A stretch of DNA of 10,352 bases from Rubritepida sp. GTDB lineage: Bacteria > Pseudomonadota > Alphaproteobacteria > Acetobacterales > Acetobacteraceae. This document shows positions 1-8,454 of this stretch, one piece after another; within the stretch, counting starts at the first letter, position 1; each line of letters begins with the position of its first letter. The DNA is taken from NCBI GenBank assembly GCA_022843345.1, contig JALHNW010000036.1, positions 1 through 10,352 of the forward strand, read 5' to 3'. The position numbers and the translations under genes are program-made. The notes beneath the pieces were generated by a model. It did not search any database. It was given only the letters and a program-made list of their open reading frames with translations, and had not been told where the DNA came from.

Positions 1-263
1 TCGGTCAGCGAGCGGCGGGCCTGGATGTCCGGGCGCTCGGGCACCGGGGGCACGCTGGCAAGGTTGGGGTGCGGCCGATCCATGCCCGGCGGCAGCAGGC
101 GCCGGTCGGCCGAGGCGCCGCTGGCGTCGCGCAGGAAGCGCGTGGGGTCGGGCAGGGAGGCGGCGGAGCAGCCGGCGAGCAGCAGAGCGAGCGGGATCGC
201 TTGCAGCGCGGTGGCGCGGCGCCTAGGTTGGGTGCGAGGATTCCTGCGGTTCGGGGCATTCAT
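1..263 (-). CDS. Putative outer-membrane lipoprotein, N-terminal part (runs off the window)
   Basis: The ATG at 263-261 opens a frame that stays open to the window edge, giving 87 codons; the C-terminus is missing. The N-terminus is strongly basic (NRRNPR, RRR). A hydrophobic stretch, about residues 20-30, ends in the lipobox LLAGC with the lipidated Cys at residue 32, so this should be a signal-peptidase-II lipoprotein. Ser follows the Cys, not Asp, which favours sorting to the outer membrane. The mature part starts SAASLPDPTRFLRD and contains PHPNLASVPPVPERP. Similar PNLASVPxRP segments occur, as I recall, in alphaproteobacterial OmpA-type lipoproteins, but any OmpA domain would lie beyond the window, so function is not assigned. 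It is divergent from phaC across a 76-bp gap. The overlapping frame starting at 259 is a shadow because it lacks the lipobox. Confidence 0.78.
   Translation of the reverse strand, partial: MNAPNRRNPRTQPRRRATALQAIPLALLLAGCSAASLPDPTRFLRDASGASADRRLLPPGMDRPHPNLASVPPVPERPDIQARRSLT
200..228 (+). promoter_or_regulatory. Candidate promoter for phaC, inside the lipoprotein gene
   Basis: CTTGCA (200-205), a 17-nt spacer and CTAGGT (223-228) fit the alphaproteobacterial housekeeping pattern loosely. The element points towards phaC and would give a leader of roughly 105 nt. The -35 matches the one proposed upstream of tRNA-Gln. The match is weak and lies in coding DNA, so it is only a candidate. Confidence 0.2.
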
Positions 264-294
264 GCGGCGGTCCGGCTTCCTGGCTTCCGCCTTC

Positions 295-323
295 CCATAG
301 CGCCCCGGGGCCGCGCGCCAAAG
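295..323 (-). promoter_or_regulatory. Candidate promoter for the lipoprotein gene
   Basis: On the minus strand CTTTGG (323-318), a 17-nt spacer and CTATGG (300-295) resemble the alphaproteobacterial housekeeping pattern CTTGAC-N17-CTATAT. A start site near 288 would leave a leader of about 25 nt. The spacer holds the perfect 10-bp palindrome GCCCCGGGGC (302-311), which could be an operator or chance in GC-rich DNA. This is inference from two weak hexamers. Confidence 0.25.
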
Positions 324-339
324 CCGGAAAGGGCGGACG

Positions 340-2136
340 TTGAGCCAGAACACGGATGGACCCGACATGAAGCTGCCCGACCCGGCGCTGGTGACGCGCA
401 CGATGGCGGAGGTGGCGGAGCGCGGGCAGCGCATCGTCGCCGACTTCCTCAAGCGCCAGGGCGAGGGCTCGCCCTCCGCCGACCCGCTGAACATCGGCTC
501 CGCCTTCATGGAGATGACGACCCGGCTGATGTCCAACCCGGCTGGCCTGGTGCAGGCGCAGATCGGCTTCTGGCAGGACTACCTGACGCTGTGGTCCAAC
601 ACCGCGCGCCGCATGATGGGCGACACCGTCGGCCCGGTGATCGACGAGCCGAAGGGCGACCGCCGATTCAAGGACGAGGCGTGGCGCGAGAACGAGGTGT
701 TCGACTTCATCCGCCAGTCCTACCTGCTCTCGGCGCGCTATTTCACCACCACGGTGAACGCCGCCGAGGGGTTGGACCCCAAGACGGCGCAGAAGGTGGA
801 TTTCTACACGCGCCAGTTCGTGGACGCGATGAGCCCGGCCAACTTCGTGATGACCAACCCCGAGGTGCTGCGCCGCACCGCCGAGACGGGCGGGACCAAC
901 CTGCTGAAGGGCCTGTCCAACCTGCTGGGCGACCTGGAGCGCGGCAAGGGCAAGCTGCGCATCCGCATGACGGACGACAGCAAGTTCAAGGTGGGCGAGA
1001 ACATCGCCGTCACGCCGGGCAAGGTGGTGTTCGAGACGCCGCTGATGCAGCTGATCCAGTACAGCCCGGCGACGGAGACGGTGCTCAAGCGCCCGCTCGT
1101 GATCTTCCCGCCATGGATCAACAAGTTCTACATCCTGGACCTGCGGCCCAAGAACTCGTTCATCCGCTGGGCGGTGGAGCAGGGGCACACGGTCTTCGTC
1201 GCATCCTGGGTCAACCCCGACGAGGCGTTGGCGGAGAAGGGCTTCGACGACTACATGACCGAGGGCGTCCTGGCCGCGCTCGACGCCATCGAGAAGGCGA
1301 CGGGCGAGAAGCAGGTCAACGCCATCGGCTACTGCCTGGGCGGCACGCTGCTGGCGACCACGCTGGCCCACATGGCCGTCCGCAAGGACAACCGCATCAA
1401 GTCCGCCACCTACTTCGTCACCATGACGGACTTCGAGGAGGCGGGCGAACTCGGCGTGTTCATCGACGAGGAGCAGCTGAAGGCGCTGGAGGAGCGCATG
1501 AACAAGCGCGGCTTCCTCGACGGCCGCGAGATGGCGACGACCTTCAACATGCTCCGCGCCAACGACCTCATCTGGTCCTTCGTGGTGAACAACTACCTGC
1601 TGGGCCAGGACCCCTTCCCGTTCGACCTGCTGTACTGGAACGACGACAGCACGCGCATGCCGGCGAGGATGCACAGCTTCTACCTGCGGCGGATGTACCA
1701 GCAGAACGACCTCGTTAAGCCCGGCGCGATCGAGCTGCTCGGCACTCCGATCGACCTGCGCAAGGTCAAGGTGCCGACCTACATGATCTCGACGCGCGAG
1801 GACCACATCGCGCCGTGGAAGAGCACCTACCGCGGCACGCAGGTGTTCGGCGGGCCGGTGCGCTTCGTGCTCGCCGCCTCCGGGCACATCGCGGGCGTGG
1901 TCAACCCGCCCGACTCGGGCAAGTATTCGCATTGGGTGAACGAGGCGCTGCCCCCCGCCCCCGACGACTGGTTCGGCGGCGCGACCGAGATGGCCGGCTC
2001 CTGGTGGCCGGACTGGCAGCGCTGGGTGACGGCGCTGGAGAACACGCGGGTGCCGGCCCGGGTGCCGGGCGACCGCGCGCTGCCGGTGATCGAGGACGCG
2101 CCCGGCCGCTACGTGCGCGTCATGGTGTCGGACTGA
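340..2136 (+). CDS. phaC: Class I poly(3-hydroxyalkanoate) synthase
   Basis: Polymerises (R)-3-hydroxyacyl-CoA, typically 3-hydroxybutyryl-CoA, into PHA storage granules in the cytoplasm, releasing CoA. The protein has 598 residues, normal for class I synthases. The N-terminal PhaC_N part shows the family hallmark DRRFKDEAWRENEVFDFIRQ. The C-terminal alpha/beta-hydrolase part carries the lipase-like box GYCLGG with nucleophile Cys332. Asp488 (STREDH) and His516 (SGHIAGVVNPP) complete the triad; the Asp-His spacing of 28 equals that of the C. necator enzyme. The start is probably TTG at 340, preceded by GGAAAGGG at a workable distance. ATG at 367 (MKLPDP, 589 residues) is the alternative, but its GGATGGA is a poorer ribosome site. 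No phaA, phaB or phaP gene is nearby, so precursor supply must be encoded elsewhere. Confidence 0.96.
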   Translation: MSQNTDGPDMKLPDPALVTRTMAEVAERGQRIVADFLKRQGEGSPSADPLNIGSAFMEMTTRLMSNPAGLVQAQIGFWQDYLTLWSNTARRMMGDTVGPVIDEPKGDRRFKDEAWRENEVFDFIRQSYLLSARYFTTTVNAAEGLDPKTAQKVDFYTRQFVDAMSPANFVMTNPEVLRRTAETGGTNLLKGLSNLLGDLERGKGKLRIRMTDDSKFKVGENIAVTPGKVVFETPLMQLIQYSPATETVLKRPLVIFPPWINKFYILDLRPKNSFIRWAVEQGHTVFVASWVNPDEALAEKGFDDYMTEGVLAALDAIEKATGEKQVNAIGYCLGGTLLATTLAHMAVRKDNRIKSATYFVTMTDFEEAGELGVFIDEEQLKALEERMNKRGFLDGREMATTFNMLRANDLIWSFVVNNYLLGQDPFPFDLLYWNDDSTRMPARMHSFYLRRMYQQNDLVKPGAIELLGTPIDLRKVKVPTYMISTREDHIAPWKSTYRGTQVFGGPVRFVLAASGHIAGVVNPPDSGKYSHWVNEALPPAPDDWFGGATEMAGSWWPDWQRWVTALENTRVPARVPGDRALPVIEDAPGRYVRVMVSD

Positions 2137-2152
2137 GCCGGCCAACCCGCCT

Positions 2153-2175
2153 TGCGTGCCGGGCGTTCGCACGCA
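2153..2175 (+). terminator. Hairpin after phaC, possible terminator or attenuator
   Basis: TGCGTGC (2153-2159) and GCACGCA (2169-2175) form a perfect 7-bp stem around a 9-nt loop, starting 17 nt after the phaC stop. No T-run follows, so it is not a canonical intrinsic terminator. It may protect the phaC 3' end or separate phaC from the cytochrome gene 41 nt further on. Confidence 0.38.
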
Positions 2176-2216
2176 TGATGGCGCCACCTGCCACCAGATC
2201 TCGGAGGAATGACTTC

Positions 2217-2600
2217 ATGCGGGCTTGGGTTCTCGTCGCGGCGTTGCTGGCCGCCCCATTCGGCCAGGCGATGGCGCAGGACGCCGATGCGGGGCAGCGC
2301 GTCTTCAACCAGTGCCGCGCCTGCCACACGATCAACGCGGGCGGGCGCAACGGCGTGGGCCCCAACCTGCACGGCGTCTGGGGCCGCGAGGCCGCGAAGG
2401 TCGAGGGCTTCCGCTACTCCGCCCCGATGCGCGAGCGCGCGGGCAACGGCCTGAAGTGGGACGAGGCGACGCTGCGCGCCTACCTCGCCGACCCCAAGGC
2501 GGTGGTGCCGGGCGGCTCCATGGCCTATCCCGGCCTGCGGAACGAGCAGCAGCTGAACGACCTCATGGCCTACCTCCAGCGCGCCTCCACGGCGCAGTAG
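2217..2600 (+). CDS. Exported class I c-type cytochrome
   Basis: Small periplasmic electron carrier of 127 residues related to mitochondrial cytochrome c and bacterial c2. Residues 1-20 form a Sec signal peptide with a likely cut after AMA (mature QDADAGQ). The haem is attached through CRACH (Cys33, Cys36, His37). NGVGPNLHGVWGR and GFRYSAPM follow, as in the family, and Met102 in GGSMAYPGL is the expected distal haem ligand. The C-terminal helix LNDLMAYLQRAS is also typical. GGAGG at 2203-2207, nine bases before ATG 2217, fixes the start; the overlapping ATG at 2209 is in a different frame. It lies 80 nt after phaC on the same strand and could be co-transcribed, but no functional link is visible. 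The redox partner cannot be told from sequence. Confidence 0.93.
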   Translation: MRAWVLVAALLAAPFGQAMAQDADAGQRVFNQCRACHTINAGGRNGVGPNLHGVWGREAAKVEGFRYSAPMRERAGNGLKWDEATLRAYLADPKAVVPGGSMAYPGLRNEQQLNDLMAYLQRASTAQ

Positions 2601-2609
2601 CGCCGCGCC

Positions 2610-2634
2610 GCCGGGGCGTTCAGTGCGCCCCGGC
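2610..2634. terminator. Perfect 9-bp inverted repeat between convergent genes, likely bidirectional terminator
   Basis: GCCGGGGCG (2610-2618) pairs perfectly with CGCCCCGGC (2626-2634) around a 7-nt loop. It begins 10 nt after the cytochrome stop and contains the stop codon and last codons of the GPP34 gene on the other strand. Its position between two converging genes suits a two-way terminator, although there is no T-run on either side. Confidence 0.55.
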
Positions 2635-3276
2635 GAAGGCCAGCATCATCGCGTAGACCTCCTTGGTCACGGCGCTCAGCGTGCGGCCCAGCTCCTCCAG
2701 GTTCGCCACCTGGTCCACGCGGGCCATGGCGCGCTCCGCCTCGGCCGCGGACAGGATCAGGGGCACCAGGCCGGCGGCGCGGGCCAGGCCGATCATCAGC
2801 GATTCGCGCGGCTCTGGGATCTCGTCGTTCAGCAGGATGTCGCGCAGCCGGGCGCGGACCTCCTTCACCTCGGCCGCGCCCTCGGCCGGCTTGGGGTAGC
2901 GGCGGTCGGGGAACACCCACAGGAACCGCCCCTCCTCCCGCCGGAGCACGCCCTTGGTGGTCAGGTTGTCGAGCACCATGGCGCGGAAATGGTCGGTCCT
3001 GCGCCCAAGCTCGACGATCCAGTGGCGGCTGTCGCGCATGCCCTGGCTGGTGGCGAGCATGGTCAGCGCCTCGTCCAGCACAGGGTCGCGCGTGGGCTTC
3101 TGGTCGGTGACCATCAGCCGCTCCGGGTCGGTGTCCACCCGCCCCTGGAGCGACAGCTCCATGAGGATGGCGCTGGCCAGCGCGTAGTCGCCCGCCGGCG
3201 CGGGCAGGCCGATCGGCCGGCCGGTGCGGTCGTCGAGCAGGAGGAGCATGATCTCCTCCGGCATGGTCAGAATCAT
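2620..3276 (-). CDS. GPP34 (GOLPH3-like) family phosphoprotein
   Basis: A 218-residue protein recognised by its GPP34-type pattern. EEIMLLLLDDRTGRPIG at the N-terminus is followed by DYALASAILMELSLQGRV, then a DxxLDEAL segment (about residues 65-71), and a repeated helix-rich layout with LTTKGVLRREEGRFLWVFPDRRYP. In eukaryotes GOLPH3/Vps74 binds phosphatidylinositol-4-phosphate and retains Golgi glycosyltransferases. The bacterial members have no settled role that I know of. No signal peptide or membrane helix is seen, so it is cytoplasmic or peripherally membrane-bound. ATG 3276 is preceded by GAGGGG at a good distance; an internal ATG four codons later is less supported. It lies 73 nt downstream of the GNAT gene on the same strand and may or may not share its transcript. 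The family call is good; function is unknown. Confidence 0.82.
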   Translation of the reverse strand: MILTMPEEIMLLLLDDRTGRPIGLPAPAGDYALASAILMELSLQGRVDTDPERLMVTDQKPTRDPVLDEALTMLATSQGMRDSRHWIVELGRRTDHFRAMVLDNLTTKGVLRREEGRFLWVFPDRRYPKPAEGAAEVKEVRARLRDILLNDEIPEPRESLMIGLARAAGLVPLILSAAEAERAMARVDQVANLEELGRTLSAVTKEVYAMMLAFAGAH

Positions 3277-3331
3277 GGCAATCCCCTCGGTCTGCGGCGG
3301 GCGCAGGGTGGGCGCGGGGCGGCGGGGCGGT

Positions 3332-3356
3332 CAACCCTGGGTTGGGGGCTTACCCC
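3332..3356 (-). terminator. Two small adjoining hairpins after the GNAT gene
   Basis: CAACCCTGGGTTG (3332-3344) is a perfect 13-bp palindrome with a single central base. GGGG-CTTA-CCCC (3345-3356) adjoins it and spans the GNAT stop codon. They could end or trim the HAD-rsmB-GNAT transcript, or the palindrome could be an operator for the GPP34 gene. Stems are short and no T-run is seen. Confidence 0.3.
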
Positions 3357-3916
3357 GGCTTCTGGCTCGCCGCGGTCGCGGTCAGCAGGGTGTGGATGGC
3401 GTCCCAGGCATAGGCGCGCTGCGGCAGCTCGCTGCCGGCGAAGCGGATCACCTCGCGCGCCGCCGGCTTGGCGCCCAGGCGCTCGTAGAAGAAGCGGCTT
3501 GGGTTGCCCTCCAGCACCCAGGCGAAGGCGTTGGCCGCGCCCAGGCTGGCGAGGTGGCTCGCCATGGCGCGCATCAGGCGCCGCCCGATGCCGCGCTCGC
3601 GGAAGTCGTCGAGGAGGTAGAGCGTCTCCACCTCTCCCTCCGCGATGCCGGGGCGGCGGGCGAAGCCGCCGGTGACGAAGCCGACCACGCCGCCGCCCGG
3701 CGTCTCGTCGCCATCGGCGATGGCGAGGAAGCCGGCATGGCCGCCGCGCGCCTGGGCCAGCCCCTGCTCATACCCCGCCGCCTCGCGCGTCACCGACAGG
3801 TTGGCGAGGTAGGCGTCGGGCAGCAGCCCCGCATAGGCGTTGCGCCAGGCGGCGACGTGCACGCGCGCCATGCTGGTCGCGTCGCCCGGCCTGGCGCGGC
3901 GGATCGTCACGGTCAC
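3350..3916 (-). CDS. GNAT family N-acetyltransferase
   Basis: Cytoplasmic acetyl-CoA-dependent transferase of 188 residues. The start TIRRARPGDATSMARVHVAAW is typical of GNAT enzymes. Motif A with the acetyl-CoA pyrophosphate loop is LYLLDDFRERGIGRRLMRAM (about 99-118), with the RxxGIG signature. Motif B follows as FAWVLEGNPSRFFYERLGA (about 131-149). The substrate cannot be inferred. The start is GTG at 3916, which overlaps the rsmB stop in the four bases GTGA and suggests coupled translation; GTG at 3910 is a close alternative. The open frame extends further upstream to 4030, but that part lies inside rsmB and does not look like GNAT sequence. As the third gene of HAD-rsmB-GNAT it might modify a ribosomal or translation substrate, but that is only a guess from context. 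Confidence 0.88.
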   Translation of the reverse strand: MTVTIRRARPGDATSMARVHVAAWRNAYAGLLPDAYLANLSVTREAAGYEQGLAQARGGHAGFLAIADGDETPGGGVVGFVTGGFARRPGIAEGEVETLYLLDDFRERGIGRRLMRAMASHLASLGAANAFAWVLEGNPSRFFYERLGAKPAAREVIRFAGSELPQRAYAWDAIHTLLTATAASQKPG

Positions 3917-5211
3917 GGCACACGTTCCAGCACGGCGCAGAAGAAGCCGTCCGTGCCATGCGCGGAGGGGCTCAGCGCCAGGTGCGGGCCGTCGCAGGGC
4001 GGCGCGCCGGGCAGGCCGGCCTCGGCCCATGCCTGGGCCAGCGGCACGGCGCGGAACTGCGCGTGGCTTCCGAGGAAACGCTCCACCTGGTCCTCATCCT
4101 CCTCCGGCAGCAGCGAGCAGGTCGCGTAGGCGAGCCTACCGCCCGGCCGCACCAGCTGCGCCGAGATGGAGAGAATTTCACCTTGCTTGGCGACCAGCTC
4201 CTCCAGGTCCTGTGCGCCGGTGCGGCTGCGCGCGTCGGGGTTGCGGCGCCAGGTGCCGGTGCCGGTGCAGGGCGCGTCCACCAGCACGCGGTCGAACTGG
4301 CCGGCCCGGCGCTTGGCCCAGCGGTCGCCCGGTTCCAGCAGGTGCGTCTCGGCATTGTGGATCCCCGCCCGGCGCAGGCGCTTCGCCGCCCCCTCCAGCC
4401 GCGGCGCCGAGACGTCGCAGGCGGTGATGCGGCCCTGGTTCTCCATCGTCGCGGCCATGGCGAGCGTCTTCCCTGCGGCACCCGCGCAATAATCCGCGAC
4501 GCGCATTCCGGGTTTCGCGCCGACGAGTGCTGCGATCAACTGGCTGCCCTCGTCCTGCACCTCCACCAGCCCGGCGAGGTAGGCGGGGTTGGCGGCGATC
4601 GGCGTGCGGGCGGCCAGGCGCAGCCCCCAGGGGGAATGGGGCGTGTCCTCGGCCGGCATTCCCAGCGCGACGCGGGCTGCGGCGCGCGTGCCCTTCAGCG
4701 CGTTGGCGCGCAGGTCCAGCGGCGCGTTGCCTTCCAGCGCCTTCGCCTCGGCCTCCAGCGCCTCGCCGAAGCGGCGGCGCAGGCCGGGCAGCGCCCAGCC
4801 GGGCAGGTTCAAGCGCGGCTCGTCCGGCATCTCCTTGCCCACCAGCGGCTTGCCGACGAGCAGGCGGGCCGCCTCCTGCTCGCCCACGTCCAGCGTGCCG
4901 GCGCCGTAGCGGCCGCCCTCGAACAGGCGGGCGGCGTCGCCCGGCTTGCGGTGCTCCACCAGCATCAGGTGGGCCAGCGCCAGCAGGCGCGGCGTGGGGC
5001 GCAGGCCCAGCGTGGTGAGCCACCATTCCAGGCGCAGCCGCTGGCGCACCACGCCCCAGGCCAGGTCGGACACCGCGCGGCGGTCGCCGCCGCCGATGTA
5101 GCGCCGCGCGCGGAAGAACTCGGCGGCGATGGCGTCGGCCGGGCGGCGGGGCTGGTCGGCCAGCGCGTGCAGGAGGTCGATGGAGGCGGCCAGGCGGCCT
5201 TCGGGGGTCAT
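3913..5211 (-). CDS. rsmB: RsmB-type rRNA (cytosine-5-)-methyltransferase
   Basis: SAM-dependent m5C methyltransferase of the RsmB/NOP family, expected to methylate 16S rRNA (C967 in E. coli numbering). The length, 432 residues, is close to E. coli RsmB. An N-terminal helical, NusB-like part (RRPADAIAAEFF, RRYIGGGDRRAVSDLAWGVV) precedes the Rossmann domain. The SAM motif is VADYCAGAAGKTLA (Cys242). Motif IV is VDAPCTGTGTWRRNPD with Cys315, and motif VI is YATCSLLPEEDEDQV with Cys365, so both family cysteines are present. The SAM loop has GAAGKT where GAGGKT or APGGKT is usual. ATG 5211 overlaps the upstream HAD stop in ATGA, and no strong Shine-Dalgarno sequence is seen, consistent with coupling. 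A longer open frame to 6030 only traverses the HAD gene in another frame. The rRNA target site is inferred from family, not shown. Confidence 0.92.
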   Translation of the reverse strand: MTPEGRLAASIDLLHALADQPRRPADAIAAEFFRARRYIGGGDRRAVSDLAWGVVRQRLRLEWWLTTLGLRPTPRLLALAHLMLVEHRKPGDAARLFEGGRYGAGTLDVGEQEAARLLVGKPLVGKEMPDEPRLNLPGWALPGLRRRFGEALEAEAKALEGNAPLDLRANALKGTRAAARVALGMPAEDTPHSPWGLRLAARTPIAANPAYLAGLVEVQDEGSQLIAALVGAKPGMRVADYCAGAAGKTLAMAATMENQGRITACDVSAPRLEGAAKRLRRAGIHNAETHLLEPGDRWAKRRAGQFDRVLVDAPCTGTGTWRRNPDARSRTGAQDLEELVAKQGEILSISAQLVRPGGRLAYATCSLLPEEDEDQVERFLGSHAQFRAVPLAQAWAEAGLPGAPPCDGPHLALSPSAHGTDGFFCAVLERVP

Positions 5212-5855
5212 GACAGGGAGTCCAGCGAGGGGATGGTGGTGGCCAGCGCGTCCAGCCAGTACTCCGCCGGCGCGCCGGCGCGATTGAGCCAGGAGACGCG
5301 GAAGCCGAAGCGGGCGGCGCCGAAGGCGTCCCACGCGTTGGCGGAGACGAAGGCGACCTCGTGCGGCTGGCAGGCGAAGCGGTCGGTGGCGAGGCGGTAG
5401 ACCTGCGCGTGCGGCTTGTAGCGGCGCAAGGCGTGGACGGACAGCACGGCGTCCAGCCGCAGGCCGCTGGCGGCGACGGCGGCGCCCAGCATCGCGGGTT
5501 CGCCGTTGGACAGGATGGCGGTGGGGATGCCCCGCGCGGCGAGGCGGGCGAGCGCGGGGGCGGCGTCCGGGAAGGCGTCGAGGTCGCGGTAGGCCGCCAG
5601 CAGGTCCGCCCGCAGCGTGGCGTCGCGGATGCCGTGCGCCGCCAGCGCGTGGCCCAGCGCGCGGTCGGTCAGGGCGGCGAAATCCTCGTAGTCGCCGGTG
5701 GCGGACAGCACCCAGGAGTATTCGAGTTGCCGCTGGCGCCAAAGCGCCGAGACGGCGGGGGCGGCACCCCCCAGGCGCGGCGCGTGGCGCGCGACGGCGG
5801 AATGCACGTCCAGCAGGGTGCCGTAGGCGTCGAAGACGAAGGCGCGGGGTGTCAT
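5208..5855 (-). CDS. HAD type II, (S)-2-haloacid dehalogenase-like hydrolase
   Basis: Cytoplasmic HAD-superfamily hydrolase of 215 residues. All residues known from L-2-haloacid dehalogenases have matches. These are Asp9 nucleophile and Thr13 in FDAYGTLLDV, Arg40 in LWRQRQLEYSW, and Ser116-Asn117 in ILSNG. Lys147 and Tyr153 fall in RRYKPHAQVY, and Ser171, Asn173 and Asp176 in VSANAWDAFGAARFGF. The expected reaction is hydrolytic removal of halide from short (S)-2-haloacids to give (R)-2-hydroxyacids. Close relatives can also act on fluoroacetate or as phosphatases, so the substrate is uncertain. It is first in the HAD-rsmB-GNAT operon, its stop overlapping the rsmB start. The start at ATG 5855 puts the catalytic Asp at residue 9, as expected; a run of G just upstream with AGGATGG serves as ribosome site. 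A longer frame to 6308 runs back through the divergent gene and is rejected. Confidence 0.9.
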   Translation of the reverse strand: MTPRAFVFDAYGTLLDVHSAVARHAPRLGGAAPAVSALWRQRQLEYSWVLSATGDYEDFAALTDRALGHALAAHGIRDATLRADLLAAYRDLDAFPDAAPALARLAARGIPTAILSNGEPAMLGAAVAASGLRLDAVLSVHALRRYKPHAQVYRLATDRFACQPHEVAFVSANAWDAFGAARFGFRVSWLNRAGAPAEYWLDALATTIPSLDSLS

Positions 5856-5977
5856 GCCCCCATCCTGCCCCGGAACCGCGCCCGCGCCCACCGGTGGCGG
5901 CATTGCGGCCGGCATCGCCCTGCCGCCGCCATTCCCGCGCGCCACGATGCCGTGGAGGGCGAAGGAGGCCCGCGCTG
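5856..5977. promoter_or_regulatory. Divergent intergenic region between HAD operon and small exported protein
   Basis: This 122-bp gap must hold the promoters for both directions. GGCGGCA (5896-5902) and TGCCGCC (5921-5927) form a 7-bp inverted repeat around an 18-nt loop. AGGAGG (5963-5968) is the ribosome site for the rightward gene. I see no convincing -35/-10 pair on either strand. Confidence 0.4.
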
Positions 5978-7764
<1,787 letters not shown>

Positions 7765-8454
7765 CTAGTCGCTGGCACCCTTCGCGTCCACCCCACGGAA
7801 GCCGGTTGCCACCACGTAGAGCTCGGAGGAATCCTTACGGCTGGCCGGGGGCTTGGCGTGCGACACCTTCGTGAAGTTCGCCTTCATGCGGGTGAGCATC
7901 CCGCGCTCCGCCCCGCCGGCGAAAAGCTTGGTGCAGAAGGCGCCGCCCGGGGCCAGCACCTTCTCGGCGAAGTCGAGCGCCAGCTCGGCCAGCAGGGTGA
8001 TGCGGATGTGGTCGGTGGCGCCGTGGCCGGTGGTGTTGGGCGCCATGTCGGACAGTACGAGGTCGGCCTGGCCGCCCAGGGCTTCCAGCACCGCCGCCTC
8101 GGCCGCCTCCTCGGTGAAGTCGCCCTGCAGCAGGGTGGCGCCGGGGATGGGGTCCATCTCCAGCAGGTCGAGGCCCACGATGCGGCCGCGGTTGCCCATG
8201 GACTTGAGCGCGACCTGCGTCCAGCCGCCGGGGGCGGCGCCCAGGTCCACGATGCGCTGGCCGGGCTTGAGGAGGTGGAACCTGGCATCCAGCTCCAGCA
8301 GCTTGAAGGCGGCACGCGAGCGCCAGCCTTCCTTGCGGGCGCGGGCCACGTAGGGGTCGTTGAGCTGGCGGGCGAGCCAGCGGGCCGAGGCGTTGGAGCG
8401 CGCCTTCGCGGTCTTGACGTTGACGTGCAGGGTGCGCTCGACCATCGGCCTCAC
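7765..8454 (-). CDS. rlmE: 23S rRNA (uridine-2'-O-)-methyltransferase RlmE (FtsJ/RrmJ)
   Basis: Methylates the 2'-O of U2552 (E. coli numbering) in the A loop of 23S rRNA during late 50S assembly, using SAM. The SAM motif is IVDLGAAPGGWTQVAL (about 68-83). The catalytic K-D-K-E tetrad is Lys51 (RSRAAFKL), Asp136 (SDMAPNTTG), Lys176 (TKLFAGG) and Glu211 (SSELYVV). Spacings of 85, 40 and 35 compare with 86, 40 and 35 in E. coli. The N-terminal part KTAKARSNASARWLARQLNDPYV is also typical. The frame opens with GTG at 8454, directly after the ppx stop TAA. ATG at 8445 (MVERTLHVNV) is three codons later and has GAGG close upstream, so either may be used, and translation is probably coupled to ppx. 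The length is 229 or 226 residues. Confidence 0.96.
   Translation of the reverse strand: MRPMVERTLHVNVKTAKARSNASARWLARQLNDPYVARARKEGWRSRAAFKLLELDARFHLLKPGQRIVDLGAAPGGWTQVALKSMGNRGRIVGLDLLEMDPIPGATLLQGDFTEEAAEAAVLEALGGQADLVLSDMAPNTTGHGATDHIRITLLAELALDFAEKVLAPGGAFCTKLFAGGAERGMLTRMKANFTKVSHAKPPASRKDSSELYVVATGFRGVDAKGASD

Noticed and set aside
223..2187. A leftward 654-codon open frame antisense to phaC
   Set aside because: His/Arg/Ala-rich with no motifs; phaC with a full catalytic triad occupies the other strand.
1815..2600. Cytochrome c as a 261-residue protein fused to upstream sequence
   Set aside because: The first 134 residues are a shadow of phaC. ATG 2217 has a strong ribosome site and starts a signal peptide.
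2623..3675. A rightward 350-codon open frame opposite the GPP34 and GNAT genes
   Set aside because: It spans two genes and their gap and becomes Arg/Gly/Ala-rich; no ribosome site or motif.
3958..5400. A rightward 480-codon open frame antisense to rsmB
   Set aside because: Composition-driven translation without recognisable domain; it also crosses the HAD/rsmB boundary.
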